10,189 bases of DNA from Acidimicrobiales bacterium. Its GTDB lineage: Bacteria > Actinomycetota > Acidimicrobiia > Acidimicrobiales > Bog-793. This document shows positions 1-7,358 of the stretch, piece by piece; position 1 is the first letter of the stretch, and each line of letters starts with the position of its first letter. The stretch is from the NCBI GenBank assembly GCA_030037405.1, contig JASHRK010000359.1:1-10189 (forward strand). The letters are read 5' to 3'. The notes under the pieces are model-generated. The model did no database searches. It saw only the letters and a list, made by a program, of their open reading frames with translations, and was not told the origin of the DNA. The translations under genes were made by a program, and so were the position numbers.

Positions 1-1
1 C

Positions 2-976
2 TACCAGGGGGCGCCGAGCCCTGCCACGGGCTACATGGCGGCCATCGCCAAGGTCGGCGGCTTCGCCGCCCTCCTCAGGGTCTTCTTCTCCACCTTCCAC
101 ACCCTCCAGTCCTCCTGGCAACCGATCCTCTGGGTCGTCGCCGTCATCACCCTCGTCGCCGGCGCCGTCCTCGGTCTCGTGCAAAGAGACGTGAAGCGGA
201 TGCTCGCCTACTCCTCCATCAACCATGCCGGCTTCATCCTCGTGGGCCTGCAGGCGGCGACGGCCTTCGGCGTGGCGGCGAGCCTCTACTACGTCTTCGT
301 CTACGCCTTCCTCGTCCTCGGCAGCTTCGCCGTCATCCTCGTCATCGGTGGCCGGGGCGACCGCGATCACGCCATCTCCTCCTACCGCGGGCTCGCACGG
401 CGCTCGCCCCTCCTCGCCCTCGCCTTCGCCGTCCTCCTTCTCGCCCAGGCCGGCGCTCCCTTCACGACCGGCTTCCTCGGCAAGCTCTACGTCGTCGAAG
501 CCGCCGTGCGGGCCCACTCCTACTCGCTCGCCGTCGTCGCGATGCTGACCGGTGCCATCGCGGCCGCCTTCTATCTCCGCGTCGTCTTCTTGATGTTCGG
601 CGCACCTGCCGGAGCGGGGGCGGAGGGGTCGGTAGGGCTGGCGTTCGCGGGAGACGCCGGGGCGGCGGGGACGGTCGGGACGGTCGGGGCGGTCGGGGGA
701 GAGCGGCCGGGCGAGGAGCCCGAGCTTGCTTCCACGGCTATTCAGCCTGAGGCCAGCCGCGTCGCCTCCGTGGCGCCGTCCCAATCCGGCCTGACTGCGA
801 CCCTCGTCGCTGACCCGCGAGCCGGCACTCCCACCGTCCGAGAGCAGGTTCGCTCGCTCGGACTACCGCTCTCGACGGCCGCCGGGCTCGCCGTCACCGT
901 TGCCGTCACCCTGGTGCTCGGGATCTGGCCGGCGCCGCTGTTCGCCTTCGTGCACGCCGCTTCGCTGCTCTTCTGA
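2..976 (+). CDS. nuoN: NADH-quinone oxidoreductase subunit N (NuoN), C-terminal part; 5' end outside window
   Basis: This is the membrane subunit N of respiratory complex I, an antiporter-like subunit that pumps protons while electrons pass from NADH to quinone. The reading frame is open from base 2, so the ATG at 35 is internal: the residues before it (YQGAPSPATGYMAA) match the conserved NuoN stretch. Counting from that ATG, other hallmarks are KRMLAYSSINHAGF at 54-67, with conserved Lys and His, and the APFTTGFLGKLYV loop at 141-153. Several hydrophobic helices are visible, with the last at about 278-305. Between the penultimate and last helices (about residues 190-275) sits an unusually long Ala/Gly/Val-rich, probably soluble insert; family members usually have a much shorter linker here. 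NuoN is normally the last gene of the nuo operon, and nothing respiratory follows. The identification is firm; the role of the insert is unknown. Confidence 0.94.
   Translation, partial: YQGAPSPATGYMAAIAKVGGFAALLRVFFSTFHTLQSSWQPILWVVAVITLVAGAVLGLVQRDVKRMLAYSSINHAGFILVGLQAATAFGVAASLYYVFVYAFLVLGSFAVILVIGGRGDRDHAISSYRGLARRSPLLALAFAVLLLAQAGAPFTTGFLGKLYVVEAAVRAHSYSLAVVAMLTGAIAAAFYLRVVFLMFGAPAGAGAEGSVGLAFAGDAGAAGTVGTVGAVGGERPGEEPELASTAIQPEASRVASVAPSQSGLTATLVADPRAGTPTVREQVRSLGLPLSTAAGLAVTVAVTLVLGIWPAPLFAFVHAASLLF
670..696 (+). repeat. Three 9-bp tandem repeats inside nuoN
   Basis: Three adjacent 9-base units, GACGGTCGG, GACGGTCGG and GGCGGTCGG, lie within the low-complexity insert of NuoN. The unit length is a multiple of three, so copies keep the frame and encode TVG-TVG-AVG. 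Expansion or contraction by slippage would change only the linker length. The repeat is seen directly; variability between strains is inferred. Confidence 0.8.
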
Positions 977-1040
977 TCACCTGGGATCGAGTCGAAGCCG
1001 AAACAGTTACCTTTGGCGGGTTCCCGCTTCGTCGGGCCAG

Positions 1041-1069
1041 TTCATCGCTGTCTCGTGCCAAGATAAGCT
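1041..1069 (+). promoter_or_regulatory. Weak candidate promoter for the methyltransferase gene
   Basis: In the 99-base gap after nuoN, TAAGCT (1064-1069) fits the loose actinobacterial -10 pattern TANNNT and ends 6 nt before the ATG at 1076. TTCATC (1041-1046) lies 17 bp upstream but is a poor -35 box. With no clear ribosome-binding site before the ATG, this placement would suit a leaderless transcript. A perfect TTGACA at 1069-1074 also occurs, but its expected -10 position would fall inside the gene and shows nothing convincing. No terminator with a T-run is visible after nuoN; only a short GCGGGTTCCCGC inverted repeat is present. Confidence 0.22.
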
Positions 1070-1075
1070 TGACAC

Positions 1076-1876
1076 ATGGGGCCGACCTTGGATCGCGTGA
1101 TCAAGCGTACGCGGGAGGACGGACTCCGTTCGGCTGTTCTCTACAGCGCACCCGGTGAGCTCCAGAGCCTGGTTCGTCGGCGTATCCGTCGATTCCTTAG
1201 ACCATCACTTACGGAACTTGCGGCTATGACAGCGCAGGGTATTCACAGGTCACCTAAACCGATGGTCGAGGAGCTGCTCGACACACAGATTGAGGATGCA
1301 CTACTAGACGAAGCCAGCGTGACTCTCGATAAGCTGGCGAGTAGGGTAGTTGATAATCAGCTGGCATTTCCTCCCGCATTCCAAGTCGGCATAGGATCTC
1401 GACTGGTTCTGTATATCCTCGCCGCCATGCTGCGACCCAATGTCGTGGTTGAGACTGGTGTCGCTGATGGTATGTCAACTCTCGTGCTTCTCGAGGCATT
1501 GAAGCATCATGAGCACGGATCCCTTACGAGTATCGACGTCAGGAAGGATGTCGCACGCCTATTATCTTCCGAAGAGCTTGAGCAGATATCTCTCTACCGA
1601 CTGCCCCCCGGTCATCGCCGGGCCAAGCTCCGCGAGCTGCTGGCTTCTCCGCGGGAGATTGATCTCTTCTTGCATGACAGCAGTCACAGTTTCGCCTGGC
1701 AGAATCTTGAATACGAGTTAGCCTGGCATCGGCTTGCTGACGGGGGTGTGCTGGTCAGTGACGATGTGGACGTCTCATATGCGTTCGTCTTCTTTTGCGA
1801 CAAGTACAGCCTTACTCCGTCACTGCTCTTTGAGGGTACGAAGGTGGTAGGCGCCGTACAGAAGGGCAGCTCGTAG
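1076..1876 (+). CDS. Class I SAM-dependent methyltransferase (Methyltransf_24-like)
   Basis: The 266-residue product is a Rossmann-fold methyltransferase that would move a methyl group from S-adenosylmethionine to an unidentified acceptor. The SAM-binding motif I is VVVETGVADGMST at 123-135, followed by the acidic strand end TSIDVR at 151-156 and the IDLFLHDSSHSF strand-loop at 195-206, then GGVLVSDD at 223-230. This arrangement (ETG..DG, then HD..H) fits the Methyltransf_24 group, often found in glycan or natural-product loci. Residues 1-100 are a basic, helical N-terminal part without a recognised domain. In-frame stops at 1064 and 1070 make ATG 1076 the first possible start; no good SD site precedes it, so a later start is possible. 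Base composition differs from its neighbours: two hand-counted 60-base lines (1261 and 1501) are about 55% GC, against about 68% for line 7561. Its place next to a glycosyltransferase suggests sugar methylation, which is inference. Confidence 0.82.
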   Translation: MGPTLDRVIKRTREDGLRSAVLYSAPGELQSLVRRRIRRFLRPSLTELAAMTAQGIHRSPKPMVEELLDTQIEDALLDEASVTLDKLASRVVDNQLAFPPAFQVGIGSRLVLYILAAMLRPNVVVETGVADGMSTLVLLEALKHHEHGSLTSIDVRKDVARLLSSEELEQISLYRLPPGHRRAKLRELLASPREIDLFLHDSSHSFAWQNLEYELAWHRLADGGVLVSDDVDVSYAFVFFCDKYSLTPSLLFEGTKVVGAVQKGSS

Positions 1877-1917
1877 AGACATCGCTCGAGGGGGGAAGAG
1901 CGCCGGCGCGGCCAGGG

Positions 1918-1923
1918 TATACT
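1918..1923 (+). promoter_or_regulatory. Candidate -10 box (TATACT) for the glycosyltransferase-led operon
   Basis: TATACT matches the -10 consensus TATAAT at five of six positions and sits in the 82-base gap between the methyltransferase stop and GTG 1959. Transcription would begin near 1930, giving a leader of roughly 30 nt before that GTG. No good -35 hexamer is visible 16-18 bp upstream (GAAGAG at 1895-1900), so the call rests on one element. Confidence 0.35.
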
Positions 1924-1947
1924 GCTTGCCGTTACGCGAGGGTTGCG

Positions 1948-1952
1948 AGGGG
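1948..1952 (+). promoter_or_regulatory. Ribosome-binding site that favours GTG 1959
   Basis: AGGGG lies 6 nt before GTG 1959. The alternative in-frame TTG at 1926 lies only 3 nt past the candidate -10 box and has only a weak AGGG 8 nt or so upstream. The N-terminal residues between the two starts show no family similarity, which also favours the later start. Confidence 0.5.
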
Positions 1953-1958
1953 ATCGGG

Positions 1959-3236
1959 GTGGAAAGCAAGTGGGATCGGGCGCGGAGCCCGCGCGATGGG
2001 AGGCGCGCCACCAGGCACGTGCTGATCATCGTGCAGAACCTGCCGGTACCGTTCGACCGGCGTGTCTGGTTGGAGTGCAAGGCGCTCCTGGATGCAGGCT
2101 ATGCGGTCTCGGTCGTCTGCCCGAAGGGACGAGGGGACCCGTCGTTCTCGGTGATAGAGGGGGTGCGCCTGTACAAGTACCGACCCTACGAGGGCCGCGG
2201 TGGAGGCGCCGGGTACCTCGTCGAGTACGCGTACTCGTTCCTCGCCACGCTCGCGCTCGTCATCCGCGTCTGGCGTCGCCGTCGCCTCGACGTCCTGCAG
2301 GCTTGCAACCCGCCGGACATCTTCTGGCCGATCGGTCTCATTTGCCGAATCGTCGGTTGCCGCTTCGTCTTCGACCACCACGACCTCTGCCCGGAGCTCT
2401 ACGAGTCGAGGTTCCCGGACCACCGTCGCCTTCCCTACCTTGTCCTGCGAGCTCTCGAGTGGTGCACCTTCCGGACTGCTGATCACGTGATCTCGACGAA
2501 CGACTCCTACCGAGAGGTCGCGATCCGGCGGGGCGGCAAGGAACCGAGCCACGTGACCGTCGTGCGCACCGGACCGGATGCCAGCCGGCTGAAGCGCGAA
2601 GCTCCTGACCCTGGGCTACGAGGAGGTCGGCGCTTCCTCGTCGCCTACATAGGCGTCATGGGGCCCCAGGACGGAGTCGACGTCGTCGTGAGGGTTGCCT
2701 CGACGATCGTCCACGAGTTCGGGAGGAGAGACGTCGCTTTCACCCTCATGGGTTCCGGCGACTGCTTCGACGAGCTCGTCGCGCTCAGCAATGAGCTCGA
2801 TGTAGCCGACTTCGTCGAATTCATGGGTAGAGTGCCGGACGACGTCGTGGCACGGGTGCTGTCGACGGCTGACGTGGGCATCTCGCCGGACCGGAAGAAC
2901 CCCCTGAACGACGTCTCTACGATGAACAAGACCATGGAGTACATGGCGTTCTCGCTTCCCACGGTTGCCTTCGACCTTCGAGAGACCAGGATCTCGGCCA
3001 GGGACGCTGCCGCCTACGCCGAGCCGAACGATGTCGAGAGCTTCGCCAGGACGCTCGTCGACCTGCTCGACGACGAGGAGCTCCGGCAGTCGATGGGAGC
3101 CATCGCGAGGGCGCGAGTCGAGGACGAGCTCGACTGGTCCCACCAGAAGGGCGCATACGTCAAGGTGTACGACGGACTGCTCGGAGCTCCCGTCGGCGGT
3201 TCGACAGGCCGCAGGCTGGACGCGGGACGGCACTGA
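1959..3236 (+). CDS. Glycosyltransferase family 4 (GT-B fold), polysaccharide assembly
   Basis: The product (425 aa from GTG) is a retaining GT4 enzyme that moves a sugar from a nucleotide donor to a lipid-linked or growing glycan at the inner face of the membrane. The N-terminal half has the acceptor-side motif NLPVPFDRRVWLE at about 27-39, a hydrophobic plus basic stretch (about 86-109) that probably lets the enzyme attach to the membrane, and FDHHDLCPELYE at about 138-149. The donor-binding half has YIGVMGPQDGVD at about 230-241 and the GT4 signature NKTMEYMAFSLPTVAFD at about 323-339. The usual first Glu of the EX7E motif is not present, the region reading PLNDVSTMNK instead; I believe this is a subfamily trait, not damage. 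GTG 1959 is chosen over TTG 1926 because of the AGGGG site and the upstream -10 box. The next gene starts 3 nt after this stop. Donor and acceptor cannot be read from the sequence. Confidence 0.9.
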   Translation: MESKWDRARSPRDGRRATRHVLIIVQNLPVPFDRRVWLECKALLDAGYAVSVVCPKGRGDPSFSVIEGVRLYKYRPYEGRGGGAGYLVEYAYSFLATLALVIRVWRRRRLDVLQACNPPDIFWPIGLICRIVGCRFVFDHHDLCPELYESRFPDHRRLPYLVLRALEWCTFRTADHVISTNDSYREVAIRRGGKEPSHVTVVRTGPDASRLKREAPDPGLRGGRRFLVAYIGVMGPQDGVDVVVRVASTIVHEFGRRDVAFTLMGSGDCFDELVALSNELDVADFVEFMGRVPDDVVARVLSTADVGISPDRKNPLNDVSTMNKTMEYMAFSLPTVAFDLRETRISARDAAAYAEPNDVESFARTLVDLLDDEELRQSMGAIARARVEDELDWSHQKGAYVKVYDGLLGAPVGGSTGRRLDAGRH

Positions 3237-3239
3237 ACG

Positions 3240-5150
3240 ATGTGCGGGATCGCCGGTTGCTACCAGCAGCCCGACGGCCGTCAGCTGGCCGAGACGATGG
3301 GGAAGCGGCTGGCTCACAGAGGGCCCGATGCCGGAGGGGTCTACTCGCATGTCTGCGAAGGCGTCGCCGTCCACCTCGCTCACAGGCGGCTGTCCATCAT
3401 CGACCTCTCGAGCGCGGCTAACCAGCCCTTTTCGAAAGCGGGTCTCGTCCTCGTCTATAACGGCGAGCTGTACAACTACCGGGAGCTGCGGGCCGAGCTC
3501 GCCGCCGCCGGGGTTCGCTTCACCACTGCATCGGACACGGAGGTGGTTCTCGAGGCCTGGCGGACATGGGACCGCAAGGCGCTCGACCGTTTCCGCGGGA
3601 TGTTCGCCTTCGCGCTCTTCGACGAGGTGAGCGGGAGCCTCGTGCTCGCCCGCGACCAGCTCGGGATCAAGCCGCTCTACGTGCTCCGGCGGGGGGAGGG
3701 AGTCGTGTTCTCCTCGGAGCTGAAGGGGCTCGTCGCTGCGCTGGGCGGCGAGCTCCAGGTAGACCACTGTGCTCTCGTCGCCTCGACCCTGTACTACTGG
3801 GTGCCCGACCAACGCTGCGCCGTGCGCGGGGTGGAGAAGTTGCCGCCCGGCTCTGTCGCGGTGATCGAGCCCGGCGGGCCGCTTCGCTTGGAGACGTACT
3901 GGGACATCGCGGCAGTGGCCAGGGATGCCGCCTCTCGGCCACGCGCCGACCTGCGCACGGTCGTCGAAGAGTCCGTGTCCGCACACCTCGTCGCCGACGT
4001 GCCTGTGTCGAGCTTTCTCAGTGGCGGCATCGACTCGAGCATCGTCACGGTCCTCGCCAAGCGGGCAAACCCGGAGATCGACGCCTACACCATCGCCTTC
4101 AGGTCCCGGGACCGGCGCCTCGAGGCGATGCCGGACGACGTCACCTATGCGCGCAAGGTCGCCTCGCGCTACGGGGTGACCCTGCACGAGATCGAGATCA
4201 CGCCTGACATCGCAGAGCTGCTTCCTCGGATGGTCGAGATCCTCGACGAACCGAACGGCGATCCGGCCGCGATCAACACCCTGCTCATGTGCGAGGCGGC
4301 GCGCGCTGCCGGAGTGAGAGTGCTCCTGTCCGGCATGGGTGCCGACGAGCTCTTCGGCGGCTACCGCAAGCATGTGGCGTGCCTGGCGGCCGCTCGTTAC
4401 CGAAAGCTTCCTCGTCTCCTGCGGCAAGGTCTCGTGCGTCCCGGAGTGAGCCATCTCCCGGTTACCGCCTTCGGGCGAGGCTTGCGCCATGTCCGCTGGG
4501 CCAAGCGCTTCCTCACCTTCGCCGAGCTCGAGGAGGAGGAGGCGTTCCGGAGGAGCTATACCCTCTACGACACCGACGAGCTCGGTGCTCTGCTCAACCC
4601 TGACCTCAAAGTGCACCTTGGAACCCTCGTGGAGGAGCACAAGAAGATCTATGAGGACACGTCGCTCGGGGACCAGGCGAGCCGGATGTGCCTGGCCGAT
4701 TCGCGATTGTTCCTCCCCGGGCTCAACCTCGCGTACACCGACCGGGCGAGCATGGCCGCCTCGACGGAGGTGCGAGTTCCCTTCGTCGATACGGAGGTCT
4801 TCAAGGCGGCCTTCTCGTTGCACGGGCCGGAGCGGGTCGATGGACGGACGGGCAAGGCGGCGCTCAAGCAAGCGGCCGAGGCATGGCTCCCGAAGGAGAT
4901 CGTCTACCGGCCGAAGGCGTCCTTCAGCGCCCCCTTGCGGGCGTGGATGGCGCACGATCTCCGTCCGCTCATCGACGAGGTCCTCCTTTCAGGCAAGCTT
5001 GTGACCTCAGGGTTCCTCGATCGCAGTCAGCTGGAGCGGCTGCTCGACGACGAGCGGTCGGGACGCGAAGATCGCTCGAAACAGCTCTGGCAGCTGCTCT
5101 CGATGGAGCTCTGGACCGATCACATGGCCCGGGCGGGCGTTGCCGCCTGA
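3240..5150 (+). CDS. asnB: Asparagine synthase (glutamine-hydrolysing) family amidotransferase
   Basis: The 636-residue protein has the two-domain layout of AsnB. The N-terminal Ntn-type glutaminase begins MCGIAG, so Cys2 would become the nucleophile after Met removal; RLSIIDL (50-56), NGELYNY (74-80), DTEV (99-102) and RDQLGIKPLY (138-147) bind glutamine and shape the ammonia tunnel. The C-terminal ATP-pyrophosphatase domain carries the PP-loop SGGIDSS (261-267), LSGMGADELFGGY (363-375) and a late DR.SMA.S.E.RVPF block. All key residues are present, so it should be active. It would release ammonia from glutamine and attach it to an adenylated carboxylate. Free aspartate is one possible substrate. 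Its place between a glycosyltransferase and a sugar-type dehydrogenase makes amidation of a glycan uronate, or of an amino acid on the sugar, equally plausible; related proteins in O-antigen and capsule loci are thought to do this. Length is typical of the bacterial family. The gene follows the previous stop by 3 nt, so translation is probably coupled. Confidence 0.93.
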   Translation: MCGIAGCYQQPDGRQLAETMGKRLAHRGPDAGGVYSHVCEGVAVHLAHRRLSIIDLSSAANQPFSKAGLVLVYNGELYNYRELRAELAAAGVRFTTASDTEVVLEAWRTWDRKALDRFRGMFAFALFDEVSGSLVLARDQLGIKPLYVLRRGEGVVFSSELKGLVAALGGELQVDHCALVASTLYYWVPDQRCAVRGVEKLPPGSVAVIEPGGPLRLETYWDIAAVARDAASRPRADLRTVVEESVSAHLVADVPVSSFLSGGIDSSIVTVLAKRANPEIDAYTIAFRSRDRRLEAMPDDVTYARKVASRYGVTLHEIEITPDIAELLPRMVEILDEPNGDPAAINTLLMCEAARAAGVRVLLSGMGADELFGGYRKHVACLAAARYRKLPRLLRQGLVRPGVSHLPVTAFGRGLRHVRWAKRFLTFAELEEEEAFRRSYTLYDTDELGALLNPDLKVHLGTLVEEHKKIYEDTSLGDQASRMCLADSRLFLPGLNLAYTDRASMAASTEVRVPFVDTEVFKAAFSLHGPERVDGRTGKAALKQAAEAWLPKEIVYRPKASFSAPLRAWMAHDLRPLIDEVLLSGKLVTSGFLDRSQLERLLDDERSGREDRSKQLWQLLSMELWTDHMARAGVAA

Positions 5151-5168
5151 GAGCGTCCGGAGGACGAG

Positions 5169-7358
5169 ATGAGACAGGTGGCGCAGAACTACCGGACAGG
5201 CGAGCTGGCGGTGCTCGACGTGCCCCCGCCGGCGTGCCGCCCGGGCGGGGTGCTCGTCCGTTCCCTCTACTCCCTCATCTCGACCGGGACCGAGGTCATG
5301 AAGGTGAAGGAGGCCAAGCTCTCCTTCGCGGGAAAGGCGCGTGCCCGCCCCGAGCAAGTCCGCCAGGTCGTCGATGCCGTCGTCCAGCAAGGCCCCGTCA
5401 GCACCTATAAGAAGGTCATGACGCGCCTCGACTCCTACACGCCGCTCGGCTACTCGCTCTGCGGAGAGGTCCTCGAGGTAGGTGCCGGAGCAGGGGAGCT
5501 CAAGGCCGGCCAGCTGGTGGCCTGCGCCGGGAACGAGCACGCTCTCCACTCCGAGCTCAACTTCGTGCCGAAGAACCTCTGCGTGCCCGTGCCGGAGGGT
5601 GTCGACCCAAGGCAGGCGGCCTTCGCGACCGTCGGTGCCATCGCGATGCACGGCGTGAGACGATGCGGGACGCAACTCGGCGACACCGCCTGCGTCGTCG
5701 GTCTCGGCCTCGTTGGTCAGCTGGCGGTGCAGCTGCTTGTCGCCTCAGGCGTCGTCGTGGTTGGCCTCGACCCCGTGGAGGAGCGCTGCCGGCTCGCCGA
5801 GAAGGCCGGAGCACTCGCCTGCGACGACCCGGGACGGGAGGGAGTCGCCCGCGTCGAGGACGCCTTGATGCAAGCGAGCGGCGGGCTCGGGGCAGATCAT
5901 GTCCTCCTTGTCGCCGGGGGCTCGTCGCGCGCCCCCGTCGAGACGGCGGCGAGGCTGGCCCGAGACAGAGCGCGGGTCGTCGACATCGGGAAGTGCAGCC
6001 TCGACCTTCCCTGGAACGCCTACTACGAGAAGGAGCTCGACGTCGTCTTCTCCCGTTCGTACGGGCCGGGTCGCTACGACGAGCGATACGAGCTCGAAGG
6101 CATCGACTACCCGGCCGGGTATGTCCGTTGGACCGAGCGCCGCAACCTCGCGTGTTTCGTGGACCTGCTGGCGAGAGGCGTCCTCGACGTCGACTCCCTC
6201 ATCTCCCGCGTCGTCCCGCTCGAGGCCGCAGTCGAGACTTACGACCACCTCAGCTCGGGCGAGCTGAGCGGGGTCGGCTTTCTCTTCGAGTACGGAGCGA
6301 GCGGCTCCGAGACGGCCGGCGAGCCGGTGCCAGCTGTCTCCTCTCGGGGGCCCAACCCGGCGCCAGGCGGAAGTGGGGGGCGCAACGTACGCCCACGCCT
6401 CGGGGAGAAGCTGCGCCTCGGCTTCGTAGGTGCCGGCAACTACGCCACCTCGATGCTCCTTCCCGTCCTCGCCGGCGAAGAGGGCGTCGAGCTTCGTCAC
6501 GTCGCAACGACGCGCTCGCTGAGCGCTCTCGACGCCAAGCGGCGCTTCGGGTTCCGCTTCGCCACGACCGACGCCGGCGAAGTCCTCGCCGACGAGCTCG
6601 ACGCCGTCTTCATCGTCACCCGCCACCGCTCGCATGCGGATCTCGTCTGCCAGGCGCTCGAGGCCGGCAAGGCGGTGTTTGTCGAGAAGCCGCTCGCCCT
6701 CTCCCTTGCCGAGCTCGATCGTGTTCTCGGCACCGTCTCGGCGACGGGGAACGATCGCCTCCTCGTCGGCTTCAACCGGCGCTTCGCCCCTCTCCTCGTC
6801 GATATGAAGCGACGCCTGGGTCGCGACATGGCCGGCTCTGTTGCCCACTACGGCGTCAACGCGGGAAGGCTCGGGGGGCAGAGCTGGTACGCCGACGAGA
6901 ACGAGGGGTCACGCTTTGCCGGCGAGGGCGGGCACTTCATCGACACGTTGGCTTGGCTGCTCGGCGCTCGCCCGCTTCGCGTCGAGGCCGTCGGCGGGAG
7001 GGAGGCGAGCGACCTCGTCGTCAGCCTGTCTTTCGACAACGGGGCGATAGCCAGCCTCTCGTACCTCACGATCGGGCACGCCAGGTACCCCAAGGAGATC
7101 CTCGAGGTGAGCGCCGGGGGAAGGACGGCGAGGCTCACGAACTTCCGCAGCGCCACGGTCTGGGGAGCAGCTCCGCCACGTACCCGGCGAAGGCTCGGTG
7201 CGCTCGACAAGGGGCAGCGTGGCGAGCTGAGGGCGTTCCTGAGCGCAGTGCGCTCGGGCGCCCCGATGCCCATCGGGCTTTCCTCGCTCGCCGACACGAC
7301 GCGAGCGACGCTCGCCGCCCTCTCCAGCCGAGCCTCAGGTCGTCCCGAGGTGCTGTGA
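5169..7358 (+). CDS. Two-domain oxidoreductase: zinc-alcohol-dehydrogenase-like (MDR) fused to Gfo/Idh/MocA
   Basis: This 729-residue protein joins two dehydrogenase families. Residues 1-375 are a medium-chain dehydrogenase: a GroES-like part with LISTGTEVM (37-45) and TPLGYSLCGEVLEVG (91-105), then a nucleotide-binding VVGLGLVGQLA (176-186). The usual structural-zinc cysteine cluster is not evident. A Pro/Gly/Ser-rich linker (about 377-412) leads to a Gfo/Idh/MocA domain, with nucleotide site GFVGAGNYA (418-426), the family's EKPLA (506-510), GFNRRFAP (534-541) and EGGHFIDT (586-593) with the likely catalytic His. The fusion is one open frame and is known in sequence databases as a two-domain oxidoreductase from polysaccharide loci; it is not a local accident. 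A nucleotide or polymer-linked sugar oxidised and reduced at different carbons would fit two NAD(P) sites, but the substrate is unknown. GGAGGA at 5159-5164 supports ATG 5169, 18 nt after the asnB stop. Its stop overlaps the heparinase start. Confidence 0.9.
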   Translation: MRQVAQNYRTGELAVLDVPPPACRPGGVLVRSLYSLISTGTEVMKVKEAKLSFAGKARARPEQVRQVVDAVVQQGPVSTYKKVMTRLDSYTPLGYSLCGEVLEVGAGAGELKAGQLVACAGNEHALHSELNFVPKNLCVPVPEGVDPRQAAFATVGAIAMHGVRRCGTQLGDTACVVGLGLVGQLAVQLLVASGVVVVGLDPVEERCRLAEKAGALACDDPGREGVARVEDALMQASGGLGADHVLLVAGGSSRAPVETAARLARDRARVVDIGKCSLDLPWNAYYEKELDVVFSRSYGPGRYDERYELEGIDYPAGYVRWTERRNLACFVDLLARGVLDVDSLISRVVPLEAAVETYDHLSSGELSGVGFLFEYGASGSETAGEPVPAVSSRGPNPAPGGSGGRNVRPRLGEKLRLGFVGAGNYATSMLLPVLAGEEGVELRHVATTRSLSALDAKRRFGFRFATTDAGEVLADELDAVFIVTRHRSHADLVCQALEAGKAVFVEKPLALSLAELDRVLGTVSATGNDRLLVGFNRRFAPLLVDMKRRLGRDMAGSVAHYGVNAGRLGGQSWYADENEGSRFAGEGGHFIDTLAWLLGARPLRVEAVGGREASDLVVSLSFDNGAIASLSYLTIGHARYPKEILEVSAGGRTARLTNFRSATVWGAAPPRTRRRLGALDKGQRGELRAFLSAVRSGAPMPIGLSSLADTTRATLAALSSRASGRPEVL

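Noticed and set aside
1010..1035. GCGGGTTCCCGC inverted repeat as a nuo terminator
   Set aside because: The arms leave only a two-base centre, the realistic stem is four pairs, and no T-run follows.
1069..1074. Perfect TTGACA (-35 consensus)
   Set aside because: It lies 1 nt before the methyltransferase ATG, and no -10-like hexamer is seen 16-18 bp downstream, so it is probably chance.
2616..4955. A 779-residue open frame on the minus strand
   Set aside because: It lies opposite the glycosyltransferase and asparagine synthase genes, which have clear motifs. Long antisense frames are expected in GC-rich genes, and its Arg/His/Asp-rich product has no recognisable domain.
5663..7354. A 1230-residue open frame that would extend the heparinase protein upstream by more than 560 residues
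   Set aside because: The upstream part is arginine-rich with no family motifs and lies wholly inside the two-domain oxidoreductase gene in another frame. The heparinase similarity begins right at GTG 7355.
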